Shown piece by piece: positions 1-8,315 of a DNA stretch of 64,000 bases (position 1 is its first letter; every line of letters starts with the position of its first letter). The translations under genes and the position numbers were made by a program. Below the pieces are notes generated by a model. It saw only the letters and a program-made list of their open reading frames with translations, was not told the DNA's origin and searched no databases. The stretch is from Mycobacterium sp. GA-1285 (GTDB taxonomy: Bacteria > Actinomycetota > Actinomycetes > Mycobacteriales > Mycobacteriaceae). The stretch is taken from positions 1-64,000 of the forward strand of contig NZ_LQIS01000001.1 of assembly GCF_001499905.1 (NCBI RefSeq), read 5' to 3'.

Positions 1-140
1 CACTGAAACGGCCGCCGAAACACAAACCGCACCGCATCAGCAGACATCGCAAACAACGCCCCGACCGCCTGCATCGGCCCCGCCAAATTCCGCAACGGCG
101 GCAAACCCGCAGACCACCGCTCCGGTGCGTCGGTCACCAT
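1..140 (-). CDS. YrbE/MlaE-family ABC permease, N-terminal fragment cut by the window edge
   Basis: Reading the minus strand from the ATG at 140-138 gives 46 codons open to the edge. Residues 10-46 contain GLPPLRNLAGPMQAVGALFA, then FAMSADAVRFVFRRPFQ. From memory this matches the start of mycobacterial YrbE (MlaE) permeases, where a short amphipathic helix precedes a motif like FFxMSxDTxxAxFRRPFQ. YrbE-A is normally the first gene of an mce operon, which imports lipids or, for Mce4, sterols. Being 5' to a steroid-type catabolic island fits, but which mce operon this is cannot be told from 46 residues. It is divergent from the hydrolase at 360. Confidence 0.72.
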   Translation of the reverse strand, partial: MVTDAPERWSAGLPPLRNLAGPMQAVGALFAMSADAVRFVFRRPFQ

Positions 141-359
141 TACCCCACGACTCCGTGTCCGGCCGTCATCGCGAAACACCCTGCCGGGATCGCGGGCGAC
201 ATCGGGCCTCCTGACTACGCGGGCACGTCGACGGCCCTTCTCTCGACCGGCAGCGTCGCAGTGAATCGTGCAGCGGCACAGTGAGCCTCCCGCTTACCGG
301 GACGACCGATGAACGGAACACCCGGCCGCGGCGGGGCGAGCGCGTGGCAGGCTAGGGGC
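141..359. other. Divergent intergenic region between the YrbE-like gene and the hydrolase
   Basis: The 219 bases between two divergent starts must hold promoters for both directions. I see no clear operator palindrome and no match to the KstR consensus (TnnAACnnGTTnnA). Confidence 0.4.
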
Positions 360-1235
360 GTGACCGATACCGCAGCCTTCATCGCCAGAGTCGAGAACGA
401 CCGCCGCGAGGCGCCGACGCCCTCCGGAGTGCTGCGCTACTACGACGCGGGTGACGGCCCCGTGCTGTTGTTTCTGCACGGTTCCGGCCCCGGGGTCACG
501 GGGTGGCGCAACTTCCGCGGCGTGCTACCCACCTTCGCCGAGGATTTTCGTTGCCTGATCCTGGAATTCCCGGGTTTCGGAGTCAGCGACGACTTCGGCG
601 GTCATCCGATGATCACCGCGCAGGGCGCCGTCGTCCCTTTCCTCGACTCGTTGGGGATCGACCGCGTCGACATCGTCGGTAACTCGATGGGCGGTGGTGT
701 CGGCATCAACTTCGCGATCAACAACCCCGATCGGATCGGCCGACTGGTCACCATCGGCGGCATCGGCACCAACGTCTTCAGTCCCGGTCCGAGCGAAGGG
801 ATCCGGCTGCTCCAGGAGTTCACCGAGGATCCGACTCGGCAGCGGTTGATCGACTGGCTCAATTCGATGGTCTACGACCAGTCTCTGGTCACCGAGCAGC
901 TGATCGAGGAGCGTTGGCAGTTGGCCACCGATCCGGACACCCTCGCCGCCGCCCGACGCATGTACGGCAAGAAGGCCTTCGCTCAGATGATGGCGTTCAT
1001 GCGCAGCAGCGACGCGCCGCTGCCCTGGGCGCAGATGCACAGGGTCGCCGCGCCCACGCTGCTGACGTGGGGGCGAGACGATCGGGTGAGCCCGCTGGAT
1101 ATGGCGTTGATACCGATGCGCACCATCCCCAACGCCGAGCTACACGTCTTCCCGAATTGCGGGCACTGGGCGATGATCGAGGCCAAGTCGGCCTTCGAGA
1201 ACGTGGTGCTGGCGTTCTTGACCCGTGAGGCCTAG
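360..1235 (+). CDS. Alpha/beta hydrolase of the meta-cleavage-product (HsaD/BphD-like) family
   Basis: A 291-residue protein, the usual size for C-C bond hydrolases acting on ring-cleavage products. An oxyanion-type HGSGPG motif lies near residue 40. The triad reads Ser109 (GNSMGGG), Asp240 (GRDD) and His269 (CGHW). In steroid catabolism HsaD hydrolyses 4,9-DSHA after extradiol cleavage; an HsaC-like dioxygenase is encoded 3 kb downstream, which supports a related role. I chose the GTG at 360 because the 17 codons upstream look non-conserved. The stop overlaps the stop of the convergent BVMO by the palindrome CTAG. The exact substrate is inference. Confidence 0.85.
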   Translation: MTDTAAFIARVENDRREAPTPSGVLRYYDAGDGPVLLFLHGSGPGVTGWRNFRGVLPTFAEDFRCLILEFPGFGVSDDFGGHPMITAQGAVVPFLDSLGIDRVDIVGNSMGGGVGINFAINNPDRIGRLVTIGGIGTNVFSPGPSEGIRLLQEFTEDPTRQRLIDWLNSMVYDQSLVTEQLIEERWQLATDPDTLAAARRMYGKKAFAQMMAFMRSSDAPLPWAQMHRVAAPTLLTWGRDDRVSPLDMALIPMRTIPNAELHVFPNCGHWAMIEAKSAFENVVLAFLTREA

Positions 1236-2848
1236 GGCGACCCCAGCAGCCGGAATCCCTTGTAACCCGCGGCGGCCACCTCATTGCAGATGTCGAGGTA
1301 GACACCGAAACCGCCGATGAACAACATGAATCCGCGCGGTTTGCCCGGGACGTTGGCGCCCATGTACCAGGAATTGGCCTTCGGGAACAACGTCGCATCC
1401 GCGCGCCGGTTGCACTCGGCGATCCAGTTGTCCACCGCATCGGCGGTGGGTTCGAGTGCGGTGTAACCATGTCCGTCGAGGTAGGAGATCGCCTCGGCGA
1501 TCCAGTTCACGTTCGCCTCGGCGTGCAGCACCATGTTGGCGAGCACCGCGGGCGCACCGGGGCCCGAGACCAGGAATAGGTTCGGGAAGCCGTCCACCCC
1601 GAGACCGAGGTAAGTGCGCGGACCGTGCGCCCAGTCATCGCGCAGACTCTGACCGCCGCGCCCGACGATGTCGATCTTGGCCAGTGCGCCGGTCATGGCG
1701 TCAAAGCCGGTGGCCAGCACAATCGCGTCGACGCCGTAGTGGGCGTCGGTGGTGTTGATGCCGTCGGCGTCGATGGACTCAATCGGTGTCTTCCGCAGGC
1801 TGACCAGGCTGACGTGTGGTTGGTTGAAGGTCTGAAAGTAGTTGGTGTCGGTGCAGATTCGCTTCGTCCCGATGGGGTGGTCGTTCGGGATGAGGAGTTC
1901 GGCGACCTCGGGGTCGTCGATCACCGCGCGGATCTTCTCCTCGTAGAACTTGCGCGCTTCCTCGTTGGCGGCCATATCGATCATCTGGTCGCTGAACGTC
2001 TTCGAGAACAGCACACCCCCGAGTTCCCAGCGTTTCTCGAACGCCGCCCGGCGCTCCTCGGGTGTGGCCTCCATCGTCAGCTTCGGATGAGCGATGTGCG
2101 GTGAGCCGCCACCGCTGCGCCACGACAGCCGGCGACGTTCGGCGTAGGTCGCCTTGATCTGGGCGCGGTCCTCGTCGGTCAGCGGTCGATTGCCGGCGGG
2201 CACACTGTAATTCGGTGTCCGCTGGAAGACGTAGAGGCGATCGGCCTGTTCGGCGATGACCGGAATGGACTGGATGCCCGACGAACCCGTCCCGATCACC
2301 GCGACTCGCTTGCCGGTGAAGTCAACGGGCTCGTGCGGCCAGTGCGCGGTGTGGTACAGCTCCCCCGCGAAGCCGTCGAGGCCGGGAAAGTCGGGCGTCA
2401 GCGCCGCCGACAGCGGACCGGTCGCCATCACACAGAAGCGCGCGGTGACGACCTCACCCGCGTCGGTCGTCACCGTCCATTTCACATCGTTCTCGTCGAG
2501 CACGGCCGAGATGACCCGGGTATTGAACGTGATGCCGTCACGCAGGTCGAGCTTGTCGGCCACCCAGTTCAGGTAGCGCAGGATCTCGGCCTGGGTCGCG
2601 TACTTCTCCGACCAGTCCCACTCCTGCTCGAGCTGCGGATCGAACGAGTAGCAGTAGTCGACGCTCTCGACGTCGCAGCGCGCACCCGGGTAGCGGTTGT
2701 AGTACCAGGTCCCTCCGATCTCCGGCGCCGCCTCGAACACCCGCACTGACAAGCCCTGCGATCGCAGCTTGTGCAACGTGTACAGCCCGGCGAAGCCGGC
2801 GCCGACCACCACCGCGTCCACGCTCGACCGCTCCTCGGAGATACCCAC
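1232..2848 (-). CDS. Flavin-dependent Baeyer-Villiger monooxygenase (CHMO-like)
   Basis: 538 residues, typical of single-component class B BVMOs. An FAD Rossmann motif GAGFAG lies at residues 16-21. The BVMO fingerprint appears as FAGELYHTAHWP, followed by the NADPH Rossmann motif GTGSSG. The family inserts one O atom next to a ketone, giving a lactone or ester, using NADPH and O2. The gene is alone on the minus strand, convergent with the HsaD-like hydrolase (stops overlap in CTAG) and divergent from the ferredoxin. It is one of three BVMOs in the window. A cyclic ketone substrate from the same island is likely but unproven. Confidence 0.9.
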   Translation of the reverse strand: MGISEERSSVDAVVVGAGFAGLYTLHKLRSQGLSVRVFEAAPEIGGTWYYNRYPGARCDVESVDYCYSFDPQLEQEWDWSEKYATQAEILRYLNWVADKLDLRDGITFNTRVISAVLDENDVKWTVTTDAGEVVTARFCVMATGPLSAALTPDFPGLDGFAGELYHTAHWPHEPVDFTGKRVAVIGTGSSGIQSIPVIAEQADRLYVFQRTPNYSVPAGNRPLTDEDRAQIKATYAERRRLSWRSGGGSPHIAHPKLTMEATPEERRAAFEKRWELGGVLFSKTFSDQMIDMAANEEARKFYEEKIRAVIDDPEVAELLIPNDHPIGTKRICTDTNYFQTFNQPHVSLVSLRKTPIESIDADGINTTDAHYGVDAIVLATGFDAMTGALAKIDIVGRGGQSLRDDWAHGPRTYLGLGVDGFPNLFLVSGPGAPAVLANMVLHAEANVNWIAEAISYLDGHGYTALEPTADAVDNWIAECNRRADATLFPKANSWYMGANVPGKPRGFMLFIGGFGVYLDICNEVAAAGYKGFRLLGSP

Positions 2849-2978
2849 GCGGTCACGGTAGGTCGTGATGGATCCGGCGCCCCCGGAGTTTCCCGATGAC
2901 CGGGCGATCGAGCGAGGAGGGTTCCGCCCATCGGACGGACCGGTCGACCCGGATGCCGCGGACGGTGAAGATCAGCCC

Positions 2979-3281
2979 ATGTCACGAACCGAGGCCTGCG
3001 GTACGCGGGTCGATGCCACCGTCTGCGTCGATCTGGACGGGACCCGCCACCACCTTCGCTGGCCGCCCGACAAGACCCTCGTCGACACGATGCTCGACGC
3101 CGGGATCGATGCCCCGCACTCGTGCCGGGAAGGCCACTGCGGGTCATGCGTCGCGACCGTGGTGTCCGGCGAGGTCGACATGGCCGCCTGCGACATCCTC
3201 GAGCCCGCCGACCTGGCCGACGGCCTCATCCTGGGGTGCCAGGCACGACCGCTCAGTGACGACATTCACGTCGAGTATTGA
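2979..3281 (+). CDS. Plant-type [2Fe-2S] ferredoxin
   Basis: About 100 residues with the plant-type cluster signature CREGHCGSC followed near the C-terminus by GCQA, giving four Cys ligands. It would carry single electrons to an oxygenase. The ORF is open from 2865, but the first 38 codons look like low-complexity linker. I therefore chose the ATG at 2979, which has a GAAG purine run about 10 bases upstream; the 2865 start remains possible. It lies 91 bases before the HsaA-like gene. No ferredoxin reductase is encoded nearby. KshB-type reductases carry this domain at their C-terminus, so this gene could be a free-standing equivalent. Confidence 0.82.
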   Translation: MSRTEACGTRVDATVCVDLDGTRHHLRWPPDKTLVDTMLDAGIDAPHSCREGHCGSCVATVVSGEVDMAACDILEPADLADGLILGCQARPLSDDIHVEY

Positions 3282-3372
3282 GCCGGAACGCCGCCCGCTG
3301 ACCGGGATTGCGTCCCATTCGCCCGTCCGGTGCGGTAGACCATCAAGTGCAGCCGATAGTGAGGACATCAGC

Positions 3373-4554
3373 ATGAGTGAGCGCGTACTCGACCGGGTGA
3401 TGCACCTGGCCGAGCAGTTCAAAGACCAGGGCGCCGAGGCCGAGAAGATCGGGCGCTTGACCGACACCACGGTCAAGTCGATGAAGGCCGCCGGGTCCAT
3501 CCGCCTGCTGCAGCCCAAGAAGCACGGTGGCTACGAGGCCCATCCCCGCGAATTCGCCGAGACCGTGATGGCCACCGCGGCCCTGGACCCCGCGGCCGGT
3601 TGGGTCAACGGCGTCGTGGGAGTGCACCCCTATCAGCTCGCCTACGCCGATCCGCGAGTCGGTGACGAGGTCTGGGCCGACGACATCGACACGTGGATGG
3701 CGTCGCCGTACGCGCCGCAAGGCGTGACCAAACCGGTCGACGGCGGCTACATCTTCAACGGACGCTGGCAGTTCAGCTCCGGAACCGACGCGTGCGACTG
3801 GATCATCCTCGGCGCCATGATCGGGGATGCGGAAGGCAAGCCGCTGATGCCACCGCAGATGCTGCACATGATCCTGCCGCGGTCGGATTACGAGATCGTG
3901 GAGGACTCGTGGGACGTGGTCGGGTTGCGCGGCACCGGATCCAAGGACGTCATCGTGCGCGATGCGTTCGTGCCGGAGTACCGCACGATGGACGCGATGA
4001 AGGTGATGGACGGCACCGCCCAGCGTGAGGCGGGTATGACCGAGCCGTTGTACCTGATGCCGTGGTCGACGATGTTCCCGCTGGGCATCTCGGCCGCCAC
4101 GATCGGCATCGCCGAGGGCGCGCTGGCCGCGCATCTGGACTATCAGCGCGAGCGCGTGAACTCCAGCGGCGTTGCGATCAAGGACGACCCGTACGTCATG
4201 TACGCGATCGGTGAGGCGGCAGCCGACATCAACGCCGCCCGCCAGGAACTGCTCGCCAACGCCGACCGCATCTATGACATGGTCGCCGCAGGCAAGGAGG
4301 TCAGCTTCGAGGACCGGGCCGCCGGGCGTCGCACCCAGATCCGCGCGGTGTGGCGCGCCGTGTCCGCCGTCGACGAGATCTTCGCCCGCTCGGGCGGCAA
4401 CGCCGCACGCATGGACAAGCCCTTGCAGCGGTACTGGCGCGACGTGCATGTCGGGCAGCTGCACGCGATTCACGTGCCGGGCACGGTGTTTCACGCCTCG
4501 GCGCTGAGCTCGCTGGGGGTGGATCCGCAGGGTCCGCTGCGGGCGATGATCTAG
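3373..4554 (+). CDS. HsaA-like flavin-dependent monooxygenase (acyl-CoA dehydrogenase fold)
   Basis: 393 residues, nearly the length of HsaA (394), the oxygenase part of the two-component 3-HSA hydroxylase. Shared landmarks as I recall them: LLQPKKHGG near residue 50, SSGTDA, VVGLRGTGSKDVIV in the middle, and QRYWRDVHVG near the C-terminus. The last two are typical of the group D flavin monooxygenases. HsaA needs an FMN reductase (HsaB), and none is seen in the window. The start ATG at 3373 replaces a long non-conserved upstream extension. The gene lies 8 bases before the extradiol dioxygenase, as expected for consecutive steps (ortho-hydroxylation, then ring cleavage). Confidence 0.85.
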   Translation: MSERVLDRVMHLAEQFKDQGAEAEKIGRLTDTTVKSMKAAGSIRLLQPKKHGGYEAHPREFAETVMATAALDPAAGWVNGVVGVHPYQLAYADPRVGDEVWADDIDTWMASPYAPQGVTKPVDGGYIFNGRWQFSSGTDACDWIILGAMIGDAEGKPLMPPQMLHMILPRSDYEIVEDSWDVVGLRGTGSKDVIVRDAFVPEYRTMDAMKVMDGTAQREAGMTEPLYLMPWSTMFPLGISAATIGIAEGALAAHLDYQRERVNSSGVAIKDDPYVMYAIGEAAADINAARQELLANADRIYDMVAAGKEVSFEDRAAGRRTQIRAVWRAVSAVDEIFARSGGNAARMDKPLQRYWRDVHVGQLHAIHVPGTVFHASALSSLGVDPQGPLRAMI

Positions 4555-4562
4555 AGGGTGCG

Positions 4563-5471
4563 ATGAGCGATCTGAAAAGCCTCGGATACGTCAAGGTTCA
4601 GGCCACCGACATCGACCGCTGGCGCCACTTCGCGTTCAAGGTGCTGGGTTTCGCCGAGGGCTCCGGTCCCGATACCGATGCGCTGTATCTGCGCATGGAC
4701 GAGCGCGCCGCGCGCATCATCGTGGTGCCCGGCGACGTCGACAAGATCGTCACGGTCGGTTGGGAGGTCCGCGACCATGCGGCGCTGACCCGGGTGAAGG
4801 CGGCTCTGGACGGCGCAGGCATAGCGGTCAAGGAACTCTCGCTCGAGGAGGCCGACGCCCGTCGTGTCGAAGAGGTGATCGCGTTCGACGATCCGGCGGG
4901 GACGTCGACGGAGGTCTTCCACGGTGCGGTACTCGACCACAGTCCGGTGGTGACGCCGTACGGCGCCCGGTTCGTCACCGGCGATCAGGGGTTGGGCCAT
5001 GTCGTGTTGCCGGCCCTCGATGTGCCGGGCCTGTTCCGGTTCTACACCGAGGTCCTGGGTTTCAAGTCGCGCGGAGCGTTTCGCGTACCGACGCCGCCGG
5101 AGTTCGGGCCGCTGCGCGTGCGGTTCCTCGGCATCAACGCGCGCCACCACAGCCTGGCGATCTGTCCGGCGATGACGCTACGTGACCCGGGCCTGATCCA
5201 CCTGATGGTGGAGGTCGACAGCCTCGACGCGGTCGGACAGGCGCTCGACCGGGTGAACAAGGACGGCTTCCAGTTGTCCTCGACGCTGGGCAGGCACACC
5301 AACGACAAGATGGTGTCGTTCTACGTGCGCGCCCCCGGCGACTGGGACATCGAGTTCGGCACCGACGGTATGCGGGTCGACGAAACCTGTTACACCGCAG
5401 AGGAAATCACCGCCGACAGTTACTGGGGACACGAGTGGGTCTCCGACCTGCCTGCGGCGATGCGCCCGTGA
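4563..5471 (+). CDS. Type I extradiol ring-cleavage dioxygenase (HsaC/BphC-like)
   Basis: 302 residues with two VOC modules. The Fe(II) triad sits at family positions: His146 (GLGHVVL), His213 (LIHLMVE) and Glu264 (DIEFGTDG). Second-sphere His195 and Tyr254 are also present, so the enzyme should be active. The family cleaves catechols beside the two hydroxyls; HsaC acts on 3,4-DHSA. The start at 4563 comes 8 bases after the HsaA-like stop, and the stop overlaps the next GTG. Preference for a steroid-derived catechol is inferred from its neighbours. Confidence 0.9.
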   Translation: MSDLKSLGYVKVQATDIDRWRHFAFKVLGFAEGSGPDTDALYLRMDERAARIIVVPGDVDKIVTVGWEVRDHAALTRVKAALDGAGIAVKELSLEEADARRVEEVIAFDDPAGTSTEVFHGAVLDHSPVVTPYGARFVTGDQGLGHVVLPALDVPGLFRFYTEVLGFKSRGAFRVPTPPEFGPLRVRFLGINARHHSLAICPAMTLRDPGLIHLMVEVDSLDAVGQALDRVNKDGFQLSSTLGRHTNDKMVSFYVRAPGDWDIEFGTDGMRVDETCYTAEEITADSYWGHEWVSDLPAAMRP

Positions 5472-6928
5472 GCGGCGACGTCGCTCCCCTGCCCGCGGCC
5501 GACGTCGCTCGGTGGGACGAGGAGGCCGACGTCGTCATCGCCGGCTTCGGCATCGCCGGTGCCGCCGCGGCGGTGGAAGCGGCACGCGCCGGAGCCGACG
5601 TCCTGGTCCTCGAGCGCACCGGCTCGTGGGGCGGCGCCGCGTCGATGGCCGGCGGGTTCATCTACCTCGGCGGTGGCACACCCATCCAAAAGGCCTGCGG
5701 CTTCGACGATTCCGTCGCGAACATGGCCGCTTACCTCAATGTCGCGATGGGGCCCGGTGCCGACGAGAAGCGCATCGCCGACTACTGCGACGGCAGCCTC
5801 GAGCACTTCGACTGGCTCGTCGGCTGCGGCGTGCGGTTCAAGCCGGAGTTCTTCGGCGAACCCGGCTGGGAACCCATGGGCGATCAGGGGTTGATGTACA
5901 GCGGCGGGGAGAACTCCTACCCGTTCAACACGATTGCGACGCCCGCACCGCGCGGACACGTCCCGCAGATGTCGGACAAGAAGCAGGGCGAGGCGAGCGC
6001 CGGCTACATGCTGATGAAGCCGCTCGTGGAGACGGCCACCGCGGCGGGAGCGCGGGCGATCTACGACGTCCGCGTGCAACGGTTGATCGTCGAGTCCGAC
6101 GGCCGGGTGGTCGGTGTGCGCGCGCGTCGGTACGGCGAGGAGATCGCCGTGCGGGCGCGTCGCGGAGTGGTGCTCGCGATGGGCAGCTTCGCCTACAACG
6201 AGGCCATGGTCGCCCAGTACGCGCCGCGTATCGCCGGCCGTCCCGCGGCCGCCATCGAGCAGCATGACGGTCAGGCGATCCGGATGGCGCAGGCCCTGGG
6301 CGCCGACCTGGCCCACATGGACGCCACCGAGGTGGCCATCTTCATCGATCCGCAGCAGTTGGTGCGGGGCATCCTGGTCAACGGCCGCGGTCAGCGCTAC
6401 GTCGCCGAAGACACCTATCCCGGCAGGGTCGGGCAGCTGACGTTGTACCACCAGGACAACACCGCGTTCCTGATCATCGACGAGAAGGCCCAGGAGGAGG
6501 CGATGGCCTCGCTGTCGCCGCAGTTGATGATACGGCCGCCGACCTGGGTCTGCGAGACGGTGGCCGAACTCGAATCCGAGATGGGATTGTCGGCGGGCTC
6601 GCTTCAGGCGACCGTTTCCGCCTACAACGCCGGCGCGGCCGCGGGTGAGGATCCGCTGCTGCACAAGAAGCCGCAGTGGCTGCGACCGATCGGCACGCCG
6701 GTCGGCGCGATCGACCTGCGCGAGAGCACCGGCGGCTTCACGCTGGGCGGACTTCTGACGTCACTGAGCGCGGAGGTGCTGCACGTCAGCGGCGACCCCA
6801 TCCCCGGCCTGTTCGCTGCGGGCCGCTGCACCGCGGGTCTCGCGGCGTGGGGCTATGCGAGCGGTATCTCGTTGGGCGACGGCAGTTTCTACGGCCGCCG
6901 GGCGGGATGCACCGCGGCGGGCGCCTAG
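5468..6928 (+). CDS. KstD-like FAD-dependent dehydrogenase (fumarate reductase/succinate dehydrogenase flavoprotein family)
   Basis: 486 residues starting at a GTG that overlaps the preceding stop (GTGA). The dinucleotide fold GFGIAGAAAAVEAA lies near residue 25, followed by GGAASMAGGFIYLGGG. A C-terminal FAD segment contains GLFAAGRCTAGLAAWGYASG. The family includes 3-ketosteroid delta-1- and delta-4-dehydrogenases and urocanate-reductase-like proteins. The YPGAG segment typical of true KstD (present in the gene at 27491) is not obvious here, so the substrate may differ. Translational coupling to the extradiol dioxygenase suggests a role in the same pathway. Confidence 0.82.
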   Translation: MSGDVAPLPAADVARWDEEADVVIAGFGIAGAAAAVEAARAGADVLVLERTGSWGGAASMAGGFIYLGGGTPIQKACGFDDSVANMAAYLNVAMGPGADEKRIADYCDGSLEHFDWLVGCGVRFKPEFFGEPGWEPMGDQGLMYSGGENSYPFNTIATPAPRGHVPQMSDKKQGEASAGYMLMKPLVETATAAGARAIYDVRVQRLIVESDGRVVGVRARRYGEEIAVRARRGVVLAMGSFAYNEAMVAQYAPRIAGRPAAAIEQHDGQAIRMAQALGADLAHMDATEVAIFIDPQQLVRGILVNGRGQRYVAEDTYPGRVGQLTLYHQDNTAFLIIDEKAQEEAMASLSPQLMIRPPTWVCETVAELESEMGLSAGSLQATVSAYNAGAAAGEDPLLHKKPQWLRPIGTPVGAIDLRESTGGFTLGGLLTSLSAEVLHVSGDPIPGLFAAGRCTAGLAAWGYASGISLGDGSFYGRRAGCTAAGA

Positions 6929-6964
6929 TTTCCGACCGCCTGGCCCGTGGTACAGGATGGACGC

Positions 6965-8122
6965 ATGAAGGCCGTCAGCTGTGAACGAGGCAATCTGTCC
7001 GTCATCGACCTCCCGACGCCCGCCCCGGCACGCGGGCAGATCCTGCTCGAGGTGCGGCGCTGTGGCATCTGTGGATCCGATCTGCACGCCAAAGACCACG
7101 CCGACGAGTTGACCGACGTGATGGACGAGGTCGGTTATCCGGACTTCATGCGTGAGGACACGCCGGTCGTGTTGGGCCACGAGTTCGTCGGTGAAGTGGC
7201 CGAGCGCGGGCCCGGTGCGGCCAAGGAGTTCAAGGTCGGTACTCCCGTGGTGTCGTTTCCCATGGTGCGAGCGGCGGGCGGGGTGCACATGACCGGGCTG
7301 TCGCCGCTGGCGCCCGGCGCGTACGCCGAGCACGTCCTCGCCGAAGCCTCGATGAGCTTCGTAGTCCCGAATGGGCTGGACCTCGGCATCGCCGCACTGA
7401 CCGAGCCGATGGCGGTCGCCCTGCATGCGGTGCGCCGCAGCCAGATCGGCAAGCGTGATGTCGCGATCGTCATTGGTTGCGGGCCGGTCGGGCTCGCGGT
7501 GATCTGCCATCTCAAGTCGCTCGGCGTGGACACGATCGTGGCGAGCGACTTCTCCACGACCCGCCGCGAGATGGCGTCGCGCTGCGGCGCTGACGTCGTC
7601 GTCGACCCCGCCGTCGACTCCCCGTACACCGCCGCCGGTCAGTCGGGGGCGATCACCGAGGCCCAGCAACTGTTCGAACTCGCCGTCGGCACGATGGAGA
7701 AGTTGCGCCGCGTGCCGGGCTGGTCGCATCTGTACCGGGTCGCCGACAGGTTGGGCGCGGCGAGTGTAAAGCGACCGGTGGTCTTCGAATGCGTCGGCGT
7801 GCCCGGGATCATCGATGGCATCATCTGTGCCGCGCCAGTGCAGTCGAGGGTTGTCGTGGTCGGCGTCTGTATGGGCACCGACCACTTCCGTCCGGCGGTC
7901 GCCAACGGCAAGGAGATCGACCTGCGGTTCGTCTTCGGTTACACACCACCGGAGTTCCGCGACACGTTGCACCTGCTGGCCGACGGCAAGGTGGACGCCT
8001 CGGCGCTCATCACCGGGACTGTGGGGCTGGGCGGAGTGGCGCGCGCCTTCGAGGTTCTGGGCGCGGCCGAAGCGCACGCCAAGATCCTCATCGACCCGCA
8101 GAGCGACGCCGTGTCGCCTTAG
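6965..8122 (+). CDS. Zinc-binding alcohol dehydrogenase (MDR superfamily)
   Basis: 385 residues. The catalytic zinc motif CGICGSDLH lies near residue 36, the GHE motif near 75, and the NAD(P) Rossmann segment IGCGPVGLAV in the second half. The Cys4 lobe that holds the structural zinc in many MDR alcohol dehydrogenases is absent; the segment instead reads PMVRAAGGVHMTG. It is the last gene of the run from 2979, 36 bases after the KstD-like gene. It probably oxidises a secondary alcohol or reduces a ketone in the island's pathway. The substrate is unknown. Confidence 0.85.
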   Translation: MKAVSCERGNLSVIDLPTPAPARGQILLEVRRCGICGSDLHAKDHADELTDVMDEVGYPDFMREDTPVVLGHEFVGEVAERGPGAAKEFKVGTPVVSFPMVRAAGGVHMTGLSPLAPGAYAEHVLAEASMSFVVPNGLDLGIAALTEPMAVALHAVRRSQIGKRDVAIVIGCGPVGLAVICHLKSLGVDTIVASDFSTTRREMASRCGADVVVDPAVDSPYTAAGQSGAITEAQQLFELAVGTMEKLRRVPGWSHLYRVADRLGAASVKRPVVFECVGVPGIIDGIICAAPVQSRVVVVGVCMGTDHFRPAVANGKEIDLRFVFGYTPPEFRDTLHLLADGKVDASALITGTVGLGGVARAFEVLGAAEAHAKILIDPQSDAVSP

Positions 8123-8254
8123 CCGGTTCATCGCACGCGCCGGCTGCTGCGATCAACCGCTCAAACACACGCGCGGCCCGAAACCGCAGGTCGTTTACGT
8201 GTCCGAGAGCAATTCGCCGTGTCCGTGTGACACCCCGCACAGCGACATGATACA

Positions 8255-8280
8255 AATAGGCATATTCCTATTAGAAATAT
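8255..8280. promoter_or_regulatory. AT-rich overlapping palindromes upstream of the IclR gene
   Basis: AATAGG at 8255-8260 and CCTATT at 8267-8272 form an inverted repeat with a six-base spacer. A second, overlapping one is ATATT 8262-8266 and AATAT 8276-8280. The AT-richness stands out in GC-rich surroundings. The site ends 35 bases before the IclR start, a good place for an autoregulatory operator and promoter. Binding by this IclR is inference. Confidence 0.5.
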
Positions 8281-8315
8281 CGCCTGTATCTCGCAGGTCG
8301 CTCTCCGGAGGCCAC

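Noticed and set aside
2896..3372. N-terminal extension of the HsaA-like gene overlapping the ferredoxin
   Set aside because: It covers the ferredoxin in another frame; family length and the ATG at 3373 fit better.
5420..6664. 414-codon minus-strand frame
   Set aside because: Antisense to the KstD-like gene; no motif recognised.
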